Source: Candidatus Obscuribacterales bacterium (lineage in GTDB: Bacteria; Cyanobacteriota; Vampirovibrionia; Obscuribacterales; Obscuribacteraceae). Taken from it: 64,000 bases of DNA. Both the position numbers and the translations under genes were made by a program. Below the pieces are notes generated by a model. It had not been told where the DNA came from. It made no database searches and was given only the letters and a program-made list of their open reading frames with translations. The stretch lies in NCBI GenBank assembly GCA_020634035.1, contig JACKCM010000003.1, positions 372,001 to 436,000 of the forward strand. Direction: 5' to 3'. Below are positions 1 to 7,799 of this stretch, piece after piece (the first letter of the stretch is position 1; every line of letters starts with the position of its first letter).

Positions 1-212
1 ACAGTCGGGCTCTGCGGATGTTCGCACTCGGTCTGGGTGACGGTGCTGCGTAGCACCGGGGGCCCGGCACCGTCGGTGGGGGTGTCGGCTGACCTGGCGG
101 CAAACGGGGCGCTGACAGACATGCTCAGTGCCATACTCCATACGCACATAGTACGGATGACGGACACCTTCAACGGTCTCTTCAGGTCACGGTTCTCAAA
201 GTTCTTTTCCAT
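1..212 (-). CDS. Exported protein, N-terminal fragment (runs off left edge)
   Basis: Reading leftwards from an ATG at 212, the frame stays open to base 1, so only about 70 residues are visible. The N-terminus is basic (Lys/Arg up to residue 20), followed by a hydrophobic Met/Ser/Ala-rich stretch and a likely signal-peptidase site after SAPFAA, which fits Sec export. The mature part begins with a Thr/Pro/Gly-rich linker. The frame is also open upstream to ATGs at 293 and 311. I prefer 212 because it puts the hydrophobic core at a normal distance and has a GAGA just upstream. No family can be assigned. Bases 213-427 hold no other gene that I can support. Confidence 0.5.
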   Translation of the reverse strand, partial: MEKNFENRDLKRPLKVSVIRTMCVWSMALSMSVSAPFAARSADTPTDGAGPPVLRSTVTQTECEHPQSPT

Positions 213-427
213 GATTCTCAAAGGCGTCGAGCACGAAGTTCGAGTAAGCCAGCCTCCGTATTGAAGGAACAGAAGCGTTAGCTTGTGGGACATTTTTACA
301 CATCCTACCATCTAACACCAGAAATAATAATGCACAAACTATCTCAACCCTGCAAGCAAGTCAGAGCCGGCAAGCCAAGCGTAGAGTTCACCCAGTGTTT
401 TTTTATCAACGAAAGCATCTGCCGCTA

Positions 428-2563
428 CTATCTAGGTGGTGTGACAAGCTCGGTCCAGTTCGCCCCGGGACTCCAGGCGGAATCTGTTCCCAGGGTAACA
501 TCGCCGGTATTATTCACCCAGTGGTATTTGGGACCATACTCAACTTGATACTGGGTTCCGGTTTCGGGATTCATCAAGGTGTCTTCATCTCTTATGTAGT
601 TGATGAAATTGCTATGGGCTCTATCTGACGAGCGCACACTGTTCATGTAGCGCGAATGAGAGGCATCCATCGCCGCCATTCTACTGCGGAAGGCTTCATG
701 TCTGGCGTCCATGGCTGCCATTCTAGACTGGAAGGCCGCCGCCGAACGCGCCCTTGCTGCCCGGTCATAGGCGATCCAGTTTTGGGTAAACTGCACATTC
801 TGAGCAGCCTGGCCCTGGCTCCATTGCGGACTGTATTCCCAGGATTTGTACATGCGCAGAAAGACAGCCAGTGCTTCTTCTTCATAGCCTTTGGCCGCAG
901 CCACACCGCAGATTTGAGAGACCCACCACATCGTCTTGCCTTTTTTAGTAGCAGCGAGGAAGTAGGCTTCGCCTGCGTTTCCTTTGGCAGTGAAATTATA
1001 TTTGACCGACGCAGCATCAGATGCCACCACACCCTGAGTACCGTTTATGCTGCGCGCAAGATCGGGATGGTGTTCTACATTTACCAGCTCGAAAGTATCA
1101 CAGGCTTTGCCTATTCGGCTCTCTGCATACTGACGGACAAACTTGTCGGCGCTCTGATAATAGAGCACTTTGGTTACCAGTCCGGCGGATGTTTTGTATG
1201 TGGCACCGGGAGGGCAACCCATCCATGTGAGCCAACCGGCAGGTAAATAACGAGGTTCAATAGACCCATCACCGATAAAGACAACGATTTTCTCATCCGG
1301 TGAAACCGCCTTCACCCAGGGACGCAAGTCCACCGGCATCGGTCTTTTCATACCACCCGAGACATTCCATCCAGCCGGCACATCGAGGCTGAAGGCGTTG
1401 AAATTGGGGTCGACGAACTTTGTGAACTGGATATTCTGGGCCGGTACATTGACCGTATTAGCAGCCTCATTTTGATAGTCGTCGCCACCATCGCCAGTGC
1501 TCTGCTGTTGCTGTTGCGGAACGCCGGTAATAGTGAAGCTCTGCAGAATCTGCGACATGGTCGCAAGCTCGCTCTGAGCCTTTTGATTATTGGGAATCTG
1601 AAAAACTATCAAGCTGCCACTGGTGCCACCGTTGCCACCAGACAGAGCCAGACCGGCGATAGAATTAACTCCACCGGATGTGGACATGGCACGCAGACCG
1701 CCACCCACCATCATCGGTGCACTCCACTGAGGACCGGGTGCATATTTTTTTAGCATGACCTGAAAGAGCCCCTGGGCTTTGGGGACATCTATATTCTGGT
1801 CAGGCAAGAAAAAGGGAAAGATAGAGAGCCTGCTGGCATCGGGGCTCTTAACCTCTATACGTCCGGTCTTGGCGTTTTGCTCCACAGTCCATCCGTTGGG
1901 ATATTTCAGAGAATAGCCGGCCTCGCCACCACCCGAGACGTTCCAGTTGACGCCTCCGGATTGATAGCTGTAGCTGTTGGTATTATTTGTGGTGCTGACA
2001 GAATTATTGTTGACGGTGTTGTTCTGCCCAGAGATATTATCATTAGATTGACCATTCTGTTGATTGGGCGAATTGACCTGCCAACCCACGTTAAAATTGC
2101 TGGATTTATTGAGGGCGTCTACTGGAACCCTGGTAATCCTCGCCTCATATCGTCCTTTTGCTGGGGACTCTAAAGAAAGCACCGCAGTTGTGCCGACCGA
2201 GCCCACGATACTGGCAAAGACCTGGGCGGCAGGCAAGCCGTCGATATTCTTGCCATCGATGGAAAACAGCCGGTCCCCCACCGAGACTCCTGCATTGGCA
2301 GCAGGACCCCCCGGCACAATCTGGGTGACCACCAGGCGTCCCTGGGGATTCCAGTTGACCACCAAACCCAGCGCTCCTTTATTAGAGGCACTCTGGAAGC
2401 CATTGTTCATTCCCGTACTAGAAGGACTCGAAGAACCGTCATAAGCATAGGGGTTTGATTGAGCCTGAGCTGAAGCTGTTCCCAAAAGAGAACAAGCCAT
2501 CGACAAACCCACCGAGATTGCGGCCAAGCGGTAAATAGACCGGGAAAAGATTGCTTTGTCCAT
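428..2563 (-). CDS. Exported PDZ-domain protein
   Basis: A 711-residue protein with a signal peptide (hydrophobic core about 12-30, cleavage near ASAQA). A PDZ domain covers about residues 63-145, with the carboxylate-binding-loop region and a typical GDRLFSIDGKNI segment. An Asn/Gln/Ser linker (about 160-205) follows, then two related alpha/beta segments, each starting with a GW pair (YPNGWTVEQ and VPAGWNVSG). Near the C-terminus there is a short tandem repeat around RMAAMDA and a Tyr/Trp-rich tail. There are no protease catalytic residues, so it is probably an envelope scaffold or binding protein. It starts 44 bases after the MNIO operon and could be co-transcribed, but an AT-rich stretch and a palindrome lie between. 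PDZ and export are solid; the role is unknown. Confidence 0.85.
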   Translation of the reverse strand: MDKAIFSRSIYRLAAISVGLSMACSLLGTASAQAQSNPYAYDGSSSPSSTGMNNGFQSASNKGALGLVVNWNPQGRLVVTQIVPGGPAANAGVSVGDRLFSIDGKNIDGLPAAQVFASIVGSVGTTAVLSLESPAKGRYEARITRVPVDALNKSSNFNVGWQVNSPNQQNGQSNDNISGQNNTVNNNSVSTTNNTNSYSYQSGGVNWNVSGGGEAGYSLKYPNGWTVEQNAKTGRIEVKSPDASRLSIFPFFLPDQNIDVPKAQGLFQVMLKKYAPGPQWSAPMMVGGGLRAMSTSGGVNSIAGLALSGGNGGTSGSLIVFQIPNNQKAQSELATMSQILQSFTITGVPQQQQQSTGDGGDDYQNEAANTVNVPAQNIQFTKFVDPNFNAFSLDVPAGWNVSGGMKRPMPVDLRPWVKAVSPDEKIVVFIGDGSIEPRYLPAGWLTWMGCPPGATYKTSAGLVTKVLYYQSADKFVRQYAESRIGKACDTFELVNVEHHPDLARSINGTQGVVASDAASVKYNFTAKGNAGEAYFLAATKKGKTMWWVSQICGVAAAKGYEEEALAVFLRMYKSWEYSPQWSQGQAAQNVQFTQNWIAYDRAARARSAAAFQSRMAAMDARHEAFRSRMAAMDASHSRYMNSVRSSDRAHSNFINYIRDEDTLMNPETGTQYQVEYGPKYHWVNNTGDVTLGTDSAWSPGANWTELVTPPR

Positions 2564-2592
2564 CGGTTTAAAATTTAAAATCCTGATTCAGT

Positions 2593-2608
2593 AACCTTCT
2601 AGAAGGTT
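2593..2608. promoter_or_regulatory. 16-base perfect palindrome between operon end and PDZ gene
   Basis: AACCTTCTAGAAGGTT is a perfect inverted repeat (8+8). It touches the stop codon of the 85-residue protein and lies about 30 bases before the PDZ gene start. It could be an operator for the PDZ gene. As RNA it gives only a 6-bp stem with a 4-base loop and no U-run, so a terminator is less likely. Confidence 0.3.
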
Positions 2609-2865
2609 CATTGTAACAGATCGCCATCGGGTGGGGTCTCAGCAGCATTTTTCCACTTAGACCAGCTTCTAACCAGCTCACAGGCAACCTCGATCATATC
2701 CGGGTCGAACTGCTCTATATAATCGCGATATTCGGCGAATCTATCATCTATGCGCATAGTCTCCATAATCACACAAGGACTCGATGAACCAGCCAGCAAT
2801 TCAACCAGCGCGTCCTGAAACTCTTCCATCCTCTTATTTTCAGCTTCAGAATCAAACTCAGACAT
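2608..2865 (-). CDS. Small acidic protein, putative MNIO partner
   Basis: An 85-residue, acidic, probably helical protein with one Cys and a C-terminal half rich in Tyr, Phe, Asp and Trp (YRDYIEQFDPDM, then LVRSWSKW). Its ATG lies inside the end of the MNIO gene: the two overlap by 8 bases (ATGTCTGA), and a GGAG sits 9 bases upstream, so translation is probably coupled. Known MNIO (DUF692) enzymes work with a second protein (MbnC, TglI, BufC) that binds the precursor or aids modification. By position this is the candidate partner, although I cannot recognise a named family in it. The gene is secure; the role is inference from context. Confidence 0.75.
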   Translation of the reverse strand: MSEFDSEAENKRMEEFQDALVELLAGSSSPCVIMETMRIDDRFAEYRDYIEQFDPDMIEVACELVRSWSKWKNAAETPPDGDLLQ

Positions 2866-3736
2866 AAATCATCTCCAGAAGTTGCGCCAAAGTTTCAAAA
2901 TCCCCTCGATATTCTGCCTGAGACTCTTCATCTTCCATGGTGAAGCCAAGCCGCTCATATATTATGTACTCAGCTCCGGGGCAGCGCTTGAGGGCATGGA
3001 CTGCCAGTTCGAGGACCTCTTGAGGCACCGGCTCATCGTGGGTATCGCGTCGAACGAAAATGCGCCTTCCTGATATAGACGGACTAAAAGATCCGCCCGA
3101 TATATGAATCTCTCGCACTCTCTCCAAAGGATAAGACTCTAGAAGTTCTATCGCTGGAATATTGAAATTGAGCTGCTGGCAATAGAGATTGTGCAGATCT
3201 AGTAAAAGAAATCCATCTACATCAGAAAGCAAGTGGTCTATGAATTCACCCTGACGTTTCACGTCCTCGATGCAAAATGCAAAGGCAAGGTTCTCTAACC
3301 CTACAGGGCGCCTGGTGGCTTCGGCGAACCGCTTCATCATCTCCTTTCCACTCTTCAAGGTTGCAGAATTCATCGGCACTGCCAGCGGTGCGCCATGGGC
3401 AACCGGACCGGCTTCGGAGAAACCGAAGTGCTCTGAGGCATGAATATAGTTGTGACTGCGAAACTCTTCGGCGGCGCCCATAAGCCAGTCGCGCTGCCTC
3501 TGCGAGAAGCGCACGGACAGTGGCGAGAGCGTCACCCCATGTCCTAACAATGCGTTGGCATCACTGTATCGGTCGACAATATCCTGACACCATGGCTCTA
3601 TAAAAGCGCCATTGAAAGCATTGTCGAAACTCCATTCGACCACCTCGACCTTTCCGCTTTCAAAAAGCTCTGCCGAAGCCTGATGAAAGTCCGGGGTCGA
3701 CATCAGAGACAGTCCAAGCTTGGGTTTTACAGTCAT
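2858..3736 (-). CDS. DUF692 / MNIO multinuclear iron oxidative enzyme
   Basis: A 292-residue TIM-barrel protein of the MbnB/TglH/ChrH/BufB family (DUF692). All expected metal-site motifs are present in order: H66 (LGHGVTLSP), H103 (ASEHFGFS), E148 (GLENLAF), D180/N183 (LLDLHNLY), H211 (EIHISGG), D231/H233 (RRDTHDEP) and E261 (YERLGF). Characterised members use a di- or tri-iron centre and O2 to rearrange cysteine or related residues in ribosomal peptides. It starts 28 bases after the last of five paralogous genes whose C-termini share two cysteines, behind a GAGGCGGG ribosome site, and overlaps the next small gene. This strongly suggests that the paralogues' C-termini are its substrates. Family assignment is firm; the substrate is inferred. 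Confidence 0.9.
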   Translation of the reverse strand: MTVKPKLGLSLMSTPDFHQASAELFESGKVEVVEWSFDNAFNGAFIEPWCQDIVDRYSDANALLGHGVTLSPLSVRFSQRQRDWLMGAAEEFRSHNYIHASEHFGFSEAGPVAHGAPLAVPMNSATLKSGKEMMKRFAEATRRPVGLENLAFAFCIEDVKRQGEFIDHLLSDVDGFLLLDLHNLYCQQLNFNIPAIELLESYPLERVREIHISGGSFSPSISGRRIFVRRDTHDEPVPQEVLELAVHALKRCPGAEYIIYERLGFTMEDEESQAEYRGDFETLAQLLEMIYV

Positions 3737-3764
3737 TCAGTCAATCCCGCCTCTAGCTCTATTT

Positions 3765-4733
3765 CTAGCCCAGACCACATAGCATCACCGGTCTATTCGT
3801 CTCGGCTTTCCACCAGATGACATTGCCGCAACCAGTACTTTGCGGATAGAGAATTTTGTCATCGTAAATACCTACCAGACTGAAGAGAGCATTTTTTTCT
3901 TTCTGTGCATCTTGCTCCTGCTCCAACTGCGTATACCATAGAGCCATATCTCTATGGGCTTTCCTTCTTAAATGACTAGTAGCAGGCAATCTATCTACTA
4001 ACGCAAGAGCGCGCTGCCTTAGCTTCTCGGCATCACAAAGATCAACGTCCCAGTCGGTCTGTGATTGAGAAAGGTCCCGTTTATAGGCAGGGTCTTTAGA
4101 TCGGTCTGAAATATGAACAGGAATAATCGCATAAGACTTTGCATTGAGGATAGAAACCACAGCCTCCACCTGATTGGCATTATTATTGAAGTCCGACTCG
4201 CAGCCACTTATTGCAGCATCAACGATCTGTTTACACTTTGCAGACTCTGCCGAGTTGCCGATTTCTTGAAACAGACACGAGAGCATGAAATACAAATGCA
4301 AACTGATAAACGACTTGCCTGAGGTCTCAAGTAATGGCCAGGCTTGTTGCAAAGCCGCTTCTGCCGTTCTCTTCTCTTGAGTATTCTCCTTTGCAGAGCG
4401 AGCTTCTCGGGCTATATATCCTGCCAGATAATGAAGCCCTACTTTAAGGCGCTCGGGAAAGCGACTGTACTCGCTTCCAGAGACATATCGAGCATACTGT
4501 TGCTCCAAAGTCTCCTCATCTGTGCCTTTCAATATGGATCTGGCTATTCGAATCAAAAAATACGCTCGCACCTCTGGCGAAATCTGTCGATTCTCAGCAA
4601 TCTTTTGAACGAGTTCGAGTTGTTTTTCACTCACAGCACTCTCATTCGGGACAGAATAGACAGCGGGCGCACCGCTCAGGAATCCTCCTGCCACCAGTAT
4701 CACCATCAGTGCCCTTTGTCTGGCCGATTCCAT
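3765..4733 (-). CDS. Exported MNIO-operon paralogue 1 (C-terminal CG/WW/CGLG)
   Basis: About 322 residues. The frame opens at 4784, but the ATG at 4733 is the likely start: an AGGGGGG lies 10 bases before it, and it gives the short signal peptide (MESARQRALM, hydrophobic core, APAVYS) shared with its neighbours. The body is helical, with the family motif LRRKAHRDMALWY about 65 residues from the end, resembling a TPR hairpin. The end is LYPQSTGCG, then WW, then CGLG-stop. This copy has Leu where the others have Met in the last motif. It is the last of five tandem copies and lies 28 bases before the MNIO gene. Likely a secreted MNIO substrate with a large leader domain; no described family recognised. 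Confidence 0.85.
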   Translation of the reverse strand: MESARQRALMVILVAGGFLSGAPAVYSVPNESAVSEKQLELVQKIAENRQISPEVRAYFLIRIARSILKGTDEETLEQQYARYVSGSEYSRFPERLKVGLHYLAGYIAREARSAKENTQEKRTAEAALQQAWPLLETSGKSFISLHLYFMLSCLFQEIGNSAESAKCKQIVDAAISGCESDFNNNANQVEAVVSILNAKSYAIIPVHISDRSKDPAYKRDLSQSQTDWDVDLCDAEKLRQRALALVDRLPATSHLRRKAHRDMALWYTQLEQEQDAQKEKNALFSLVGIYDDKILYPQSTGCGNVIWWKAETNRPVMLCGLG

Positions 4734-4752
4734 TTTAAACATTCCCCCCTGT

Positions 4753-5751
4753 TTAACCCATACCGCAAGAGAATCTAGATACAAGAGGTTCTACTTTCCA
4801 CCACACAAGACTACCGCATCCAAAACTCTGAGGATAGAGAATCTTGTCGTCATGCACTCCTACAAGGTTGAACAGGATTTCTTTTTCATTTCGAGCCGCA
4901 TCGCTCTTACCCAGTTCCTGATACCAGAGCACCATATCGCGATGCGCTTTGCGCCTTAGCTGGCTTCCAGAATCCAAACGATCTGCTAAAGCAAGCGCGC
5001 GAAGTTTGAGCTTCTCGGCTTCGGCAATATTCTTCTTTGCATAGCTTTTAGTCTGCTTCCCGGCTCCGGCAGCAGACGGACGCTGCCAATCTGAAATTTG
5101 CACAGGAACATAGCCATACGCCATCGAATTGAGAACAGCCACAACTCCTTCAATATGATTGGCATGATGAGAGAAATCAGACTCACAGCCCTTGATGGCA
5201 TCATCCACTTTCTTCTGGCAATATTTAGACTCTATCTCATTACCGGTTTTCCGAAATAGATACGATGCCATGAAATACAAATTCAGCCTGGCGAAAGAAT
5301 TGTCAGAGGTTTCGAGCAACGGCAGAGCCTCCTTCAGGGCAGTCTCAGCCAGGGCAGAATTGCCTCTCTTCTCTCCTGGCTTATCTTCTTTTGTTGAATT
5401 GGCTTCTAAAGATAACTGACTGGCCATGGCAGAAAGAGAGCTATTGAAAGCACTTCTTCTGCGAGAAAAAAGGTTAAAAGCGCCTGCTGCTGCATATGGT
5501 CCGTACTGTTTCTCCAGAGCCCCTCCATCCATACCCTGCAAGGCGGACCTGGCGATTTGAATCAGAAAGTAGGCTCGCAATTCTGACGAAATATTTTGAT
5601 TACCAACAATCTTATTCACAAGCTCTAGTTGATTCTTACTCACAGCACCTGCTTTTGGAGCCGAGAATGCACCCGGTCCGCTGCTCAGCATTCCACCAGC
5701 AAGTAGTATGGCCATCAGCGCTCTTTTCTTGACAGATTCTCTTTTAGACAT
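4753..5751 (-). CDS. Exported MNIO-operon paralogue 2 (C-terminal CG/WW/CGMG)
   Basis: About 332 residues from the ATG at 5751, which has AAGGA seven bases upstream. The frame is open to 5793, but that would overlap the previous gene. Signal peptide: basic MSKRESVKKRALM, then ILLAGGMLSSG, cleavage near AFSA. It shares the helical body, the LRRKAHRDM motif and the constant tail (LYPQSFGCG, WW, CGMG-stop) with its neighbours. Cys also occurs mid-protein (about 185-200), as in copies 1, 3 and 4. The ten residues between WW and the last CG differ almost completely from the other copies. Function is inferred only from the operon. Confidence 0.85.
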   Translation of the reverse strand: MSKRESVKKRALMAILLAGGMLSSGPGAFSAPKAGAVSKNQLELVNKIVGNQNISSELRAYFLIQIARSALQGMDGGALEKQYGPYAAAGAFNLFSRRRSAFNSSLSAMASQLSLEANSTKEDKPGEKRGNSALAETALKEALPLLETSDNSFARLNLYFMASYLFRKTGNEIESKYCQKKVDDAIKGCESDFSHHANHIEGVVAVLNSMAYGYVPVQISDWQRPSAAGAGKQTKSYAKKNIAEAEKLKLRALALADRLDSGSQLRRKAHRDMVLWYQELGKSDAARNEKEILFNLVGVHDDKILYPQSFGCGSLVWWKVEPLVSRFSCGMG

Positions 5752-5777
5752 ATTGAATTCCTTGCCCAAGTCCTTAT

Positions 5778-6773
5778 CTAACCCATACCGCAATCATAGG
5801 AATATTTAGGAGCTTCGGCTTTCCACCAGATCAAACTTCCGCAGCCTCCACTCTGAGGATAGAGAATATTATCGCTTTGCACACCGACCAGATCAAAGAG
5901 GGCTTCTTTCTGTGCATTTGCCAGAGCATCTTTGCCTAGCTCTGAATACCATAAAGCCATATCCCTGTGGGCTTTCCTTCTAAGATGGTTTTCTGGCGCT
6001 AATCTATCTAGCAATGCAATAGCTCGCAGTCTCAACTTTTGCGCTTTCCTAAAATTCTCTTCGGAGTATGATATCGGTAAAGCCTTTGTGCGGTTTGCGT
6101 AGGACGGCTTCTGGTCAAAAATTGTTATCCGAATGAACTCTTGAGACTGCGAATCAAGCACAGAAGCAGCCGCTTCGAGCTGCTTGCTGTTGGGATTGCC
6201 ATCCTTCTCACAACTTGAGACAAACTTTTCGATAGCATCATCACATTTTTTGGAACTCGCAGCATCACCCAGCTCTCTAAATTTGCCCCGAGCAATCAAG
6301 TACATGCTCATCTGAAAGTATGGATCTACTGTGGGGCTGATGAGCGGAAACGCTTCTAACATGACAGACTTAGCCAGTGCAAAGTTCTTTTGAGAAAGAC
6401 TTGAATTCGCTTTGCCTACTATCAAATCTTTCTGAGCTGCTTGATCAGCCAGGCTGCGCAATGAACTCTTGAAATGACGGTTGATGCGATATGAGAAACC
6501 ACCACTACCATTCTCTGTGTATTGCTTGTAATTCTTCGCTAATTCATCACTACTACTACCATTAAGTAGAGCACCGGCTACAAGAAGAAGATGGTAGGCC
6601 CTCTCAGATGAAGGAAGTCTGGTGTTTCTGGCGACCTTTTCAAATATCTGCTTATCACTGTCGCCAGGATTAGATTCAGGCAGAGCACTAACCGGCACAG
6701 GCGTATTAACAAGGCCTCCTGCCAGCAGTATCGCCATCAGTGCTCTTCTTTTGATCGCTCTTTTCTTGGACAT
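5778..6773 (-). CDS. Exported MNIO-operon paralogue 3 (C-terminal CG/WW/CGMG)
   Basis: 331 residues, ATG start with AAAGG eight bases upstream. The N-terminus MSKKRAIKRRALMAILLAGG is a compact signal peptide nearly identical to that of copy 4. It has the same helical body, LRRKAHRDMALWY motif and tail (LYPQSGGCG, WW, CGMG-stop). The sequence from the previous stop to this start is almost the same as at the copy 5/copy 4 junction, which points to recent tandem duplication. Probable secreted substrate of the MNIO enzyme. Confidence 0.85.
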   Translation of the reverse strand: MSKKRAIKRRALMAILLAGGLVNTPVPVSALPESNPGDSDKQIFEKVARNTRLPSSERAYHLLLVAGALLNGSSSDELAKNYKQYTENGSGGFSYRINRHFKSSLRSLADQAAQKDLIVGKANSSLSQKNFALAKSVMLEAFPLISPTVDPYFQMSMYLIARGKFRELGDAASSKKCDDAIEKFVSSCEKDGNPNSKQLEAAASVLDSQSQEFIRITIFDQKPSYANRTKALPISYSEENFRKAQKLRLRAIALLDRLAPENHLRRKAHRDMALWYSELGKDALANAQKEALFDLVGVQSDNILYPQSGGCGSLIWWKAEAPKYSYDCGMG

Positions 6774-6788
6774 ACAATAAACCTTTGC

Positions 6789-7784
6789 CTAACCCATTCC
6801 ACAACCGACCATTTTCAGAGTGCTTGCAACTTTCCACCAGGCAAGATGGCCGCAACCGAGACATTGGGGATAAAGAATCTCGTCACTGTGTATACCGACC
6901 ATATCGAACAGAATCTCTTTCTGCGCCCGCGCCAATTCAGTCTTACCCAGAGCCTGATACCAGAGAGCCATATCTCTATGCGCTTTCCTTCTCAGATGAC
7001 TTTCTGGACCAAGTTTATCTAACAGTGCAAGAGCCCGTAGCCTCAACTTCTGGGACTTCTCGAAGCTTTCATCAGAACAAGCCTGCGGCTCTATAATCGA
7101 ATCCGTTGCACTGGAAGGACGGCGATCACTGATAGGGACTTGAACATATGCCCAAGCCTCAGAATCAAGCACAGAGGCAGCTGCCTCCAGTTGATCGGCA
7201 TGGGCAGAGGGATCCAGCTCACATGCCCTGATATAAGTTTGAATTGCATCATCGCACTTTTCAGCATTCTCGATATCTCCCAACTCTCGAAATCTACCTG
7301 ATGCGATTAAGTACATATTCAGTCTAAAAAATGGATCGGTAGATTCGTCTATCAACGGCAGCGCCTTTGACAGAGCTTCTCTTATGAGAGCCACATTCTC
7401 CTCAGGCAAATCCGGCTTGTTTGCCCCGGGCGACAAAGCAAGCTTTGCCGCCTGGTTCGCCTGGCTGACCCAAGACCGCTTGAACATTAGAGCCATACGC
7501 GGAGACATGCTGAAAGTGACAGCTCTGGAACGATGGCTAAATGATTTGATTACTTCGTCATAATTACCACCTTTGAGCAAAGAACCTGCAAGATTTAAAA
7601 GACGGTAGGTCCTCGTGGCAGGTGAAAGACTATCGTTCTGAATAATTCGTTCAACAATTTGAGAACCGGATTCTTGGCTGTTTGATTCAGGCAGAGAATA
7701 AACCGGCGCATCGGAATGCAGAAATCCGCCAGCAAGCAGTATCGCCATCAATGCTCTTTTTCGCACCGTTCTCTTCTTGGACAT
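6789..7784 (-). CDS. Exported MNIO-operon paralogue 4 (C-terminal CG/WW/CGMG)
   Basis: 331 residues, ATG start with AAAGGT eight bases upstream. Signal peptide MSKKRTVRKRALMAILLAGG, cleavage near VYSL. Body and LRRKAHRDMALWY motif as in the others. The tail carries one extra Cys (LYPQCLGCG, WW, CGMG-stop), so the first cysteine pair reads C-x2-CG. Spacing between the two conserved CG pairs is the same as in all copies. It lies 15 bases after copy 5 and 15 bases before copy 3. Probable MNIO substrate. Confidence 0.85.
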   Translation of the reverse strand: MSKKRTVRKRALMAILLAGGFLHSDAPVYSLPESNSQESGSQIVERIIQNDSLSPATRTYRLLNLAGSLLKGGNYDEVIKSFSHRSRAVTFSMSPRMALMFKRSWVSQANQAAKLALSPGANKPDLPEENVALIREALSKALPLIDESTDPFFRLNMYLIASGRFRELGDIENAEKCDDAIQTYIRACELDPSAHADQLEAAASVLDSEAWAYVQVPISDRRPSSATDSIIEPQACSDESFEKSQKLRLRALALLDKLGPESHLRRKAHRDMALWYQALGKTELARAQKEILFDMVGIHSDEILYPQCLGCGHLAWWKVASTLKMVGCGMG

Positions 7785-7799
7785 ACAATAGACCTTTAC

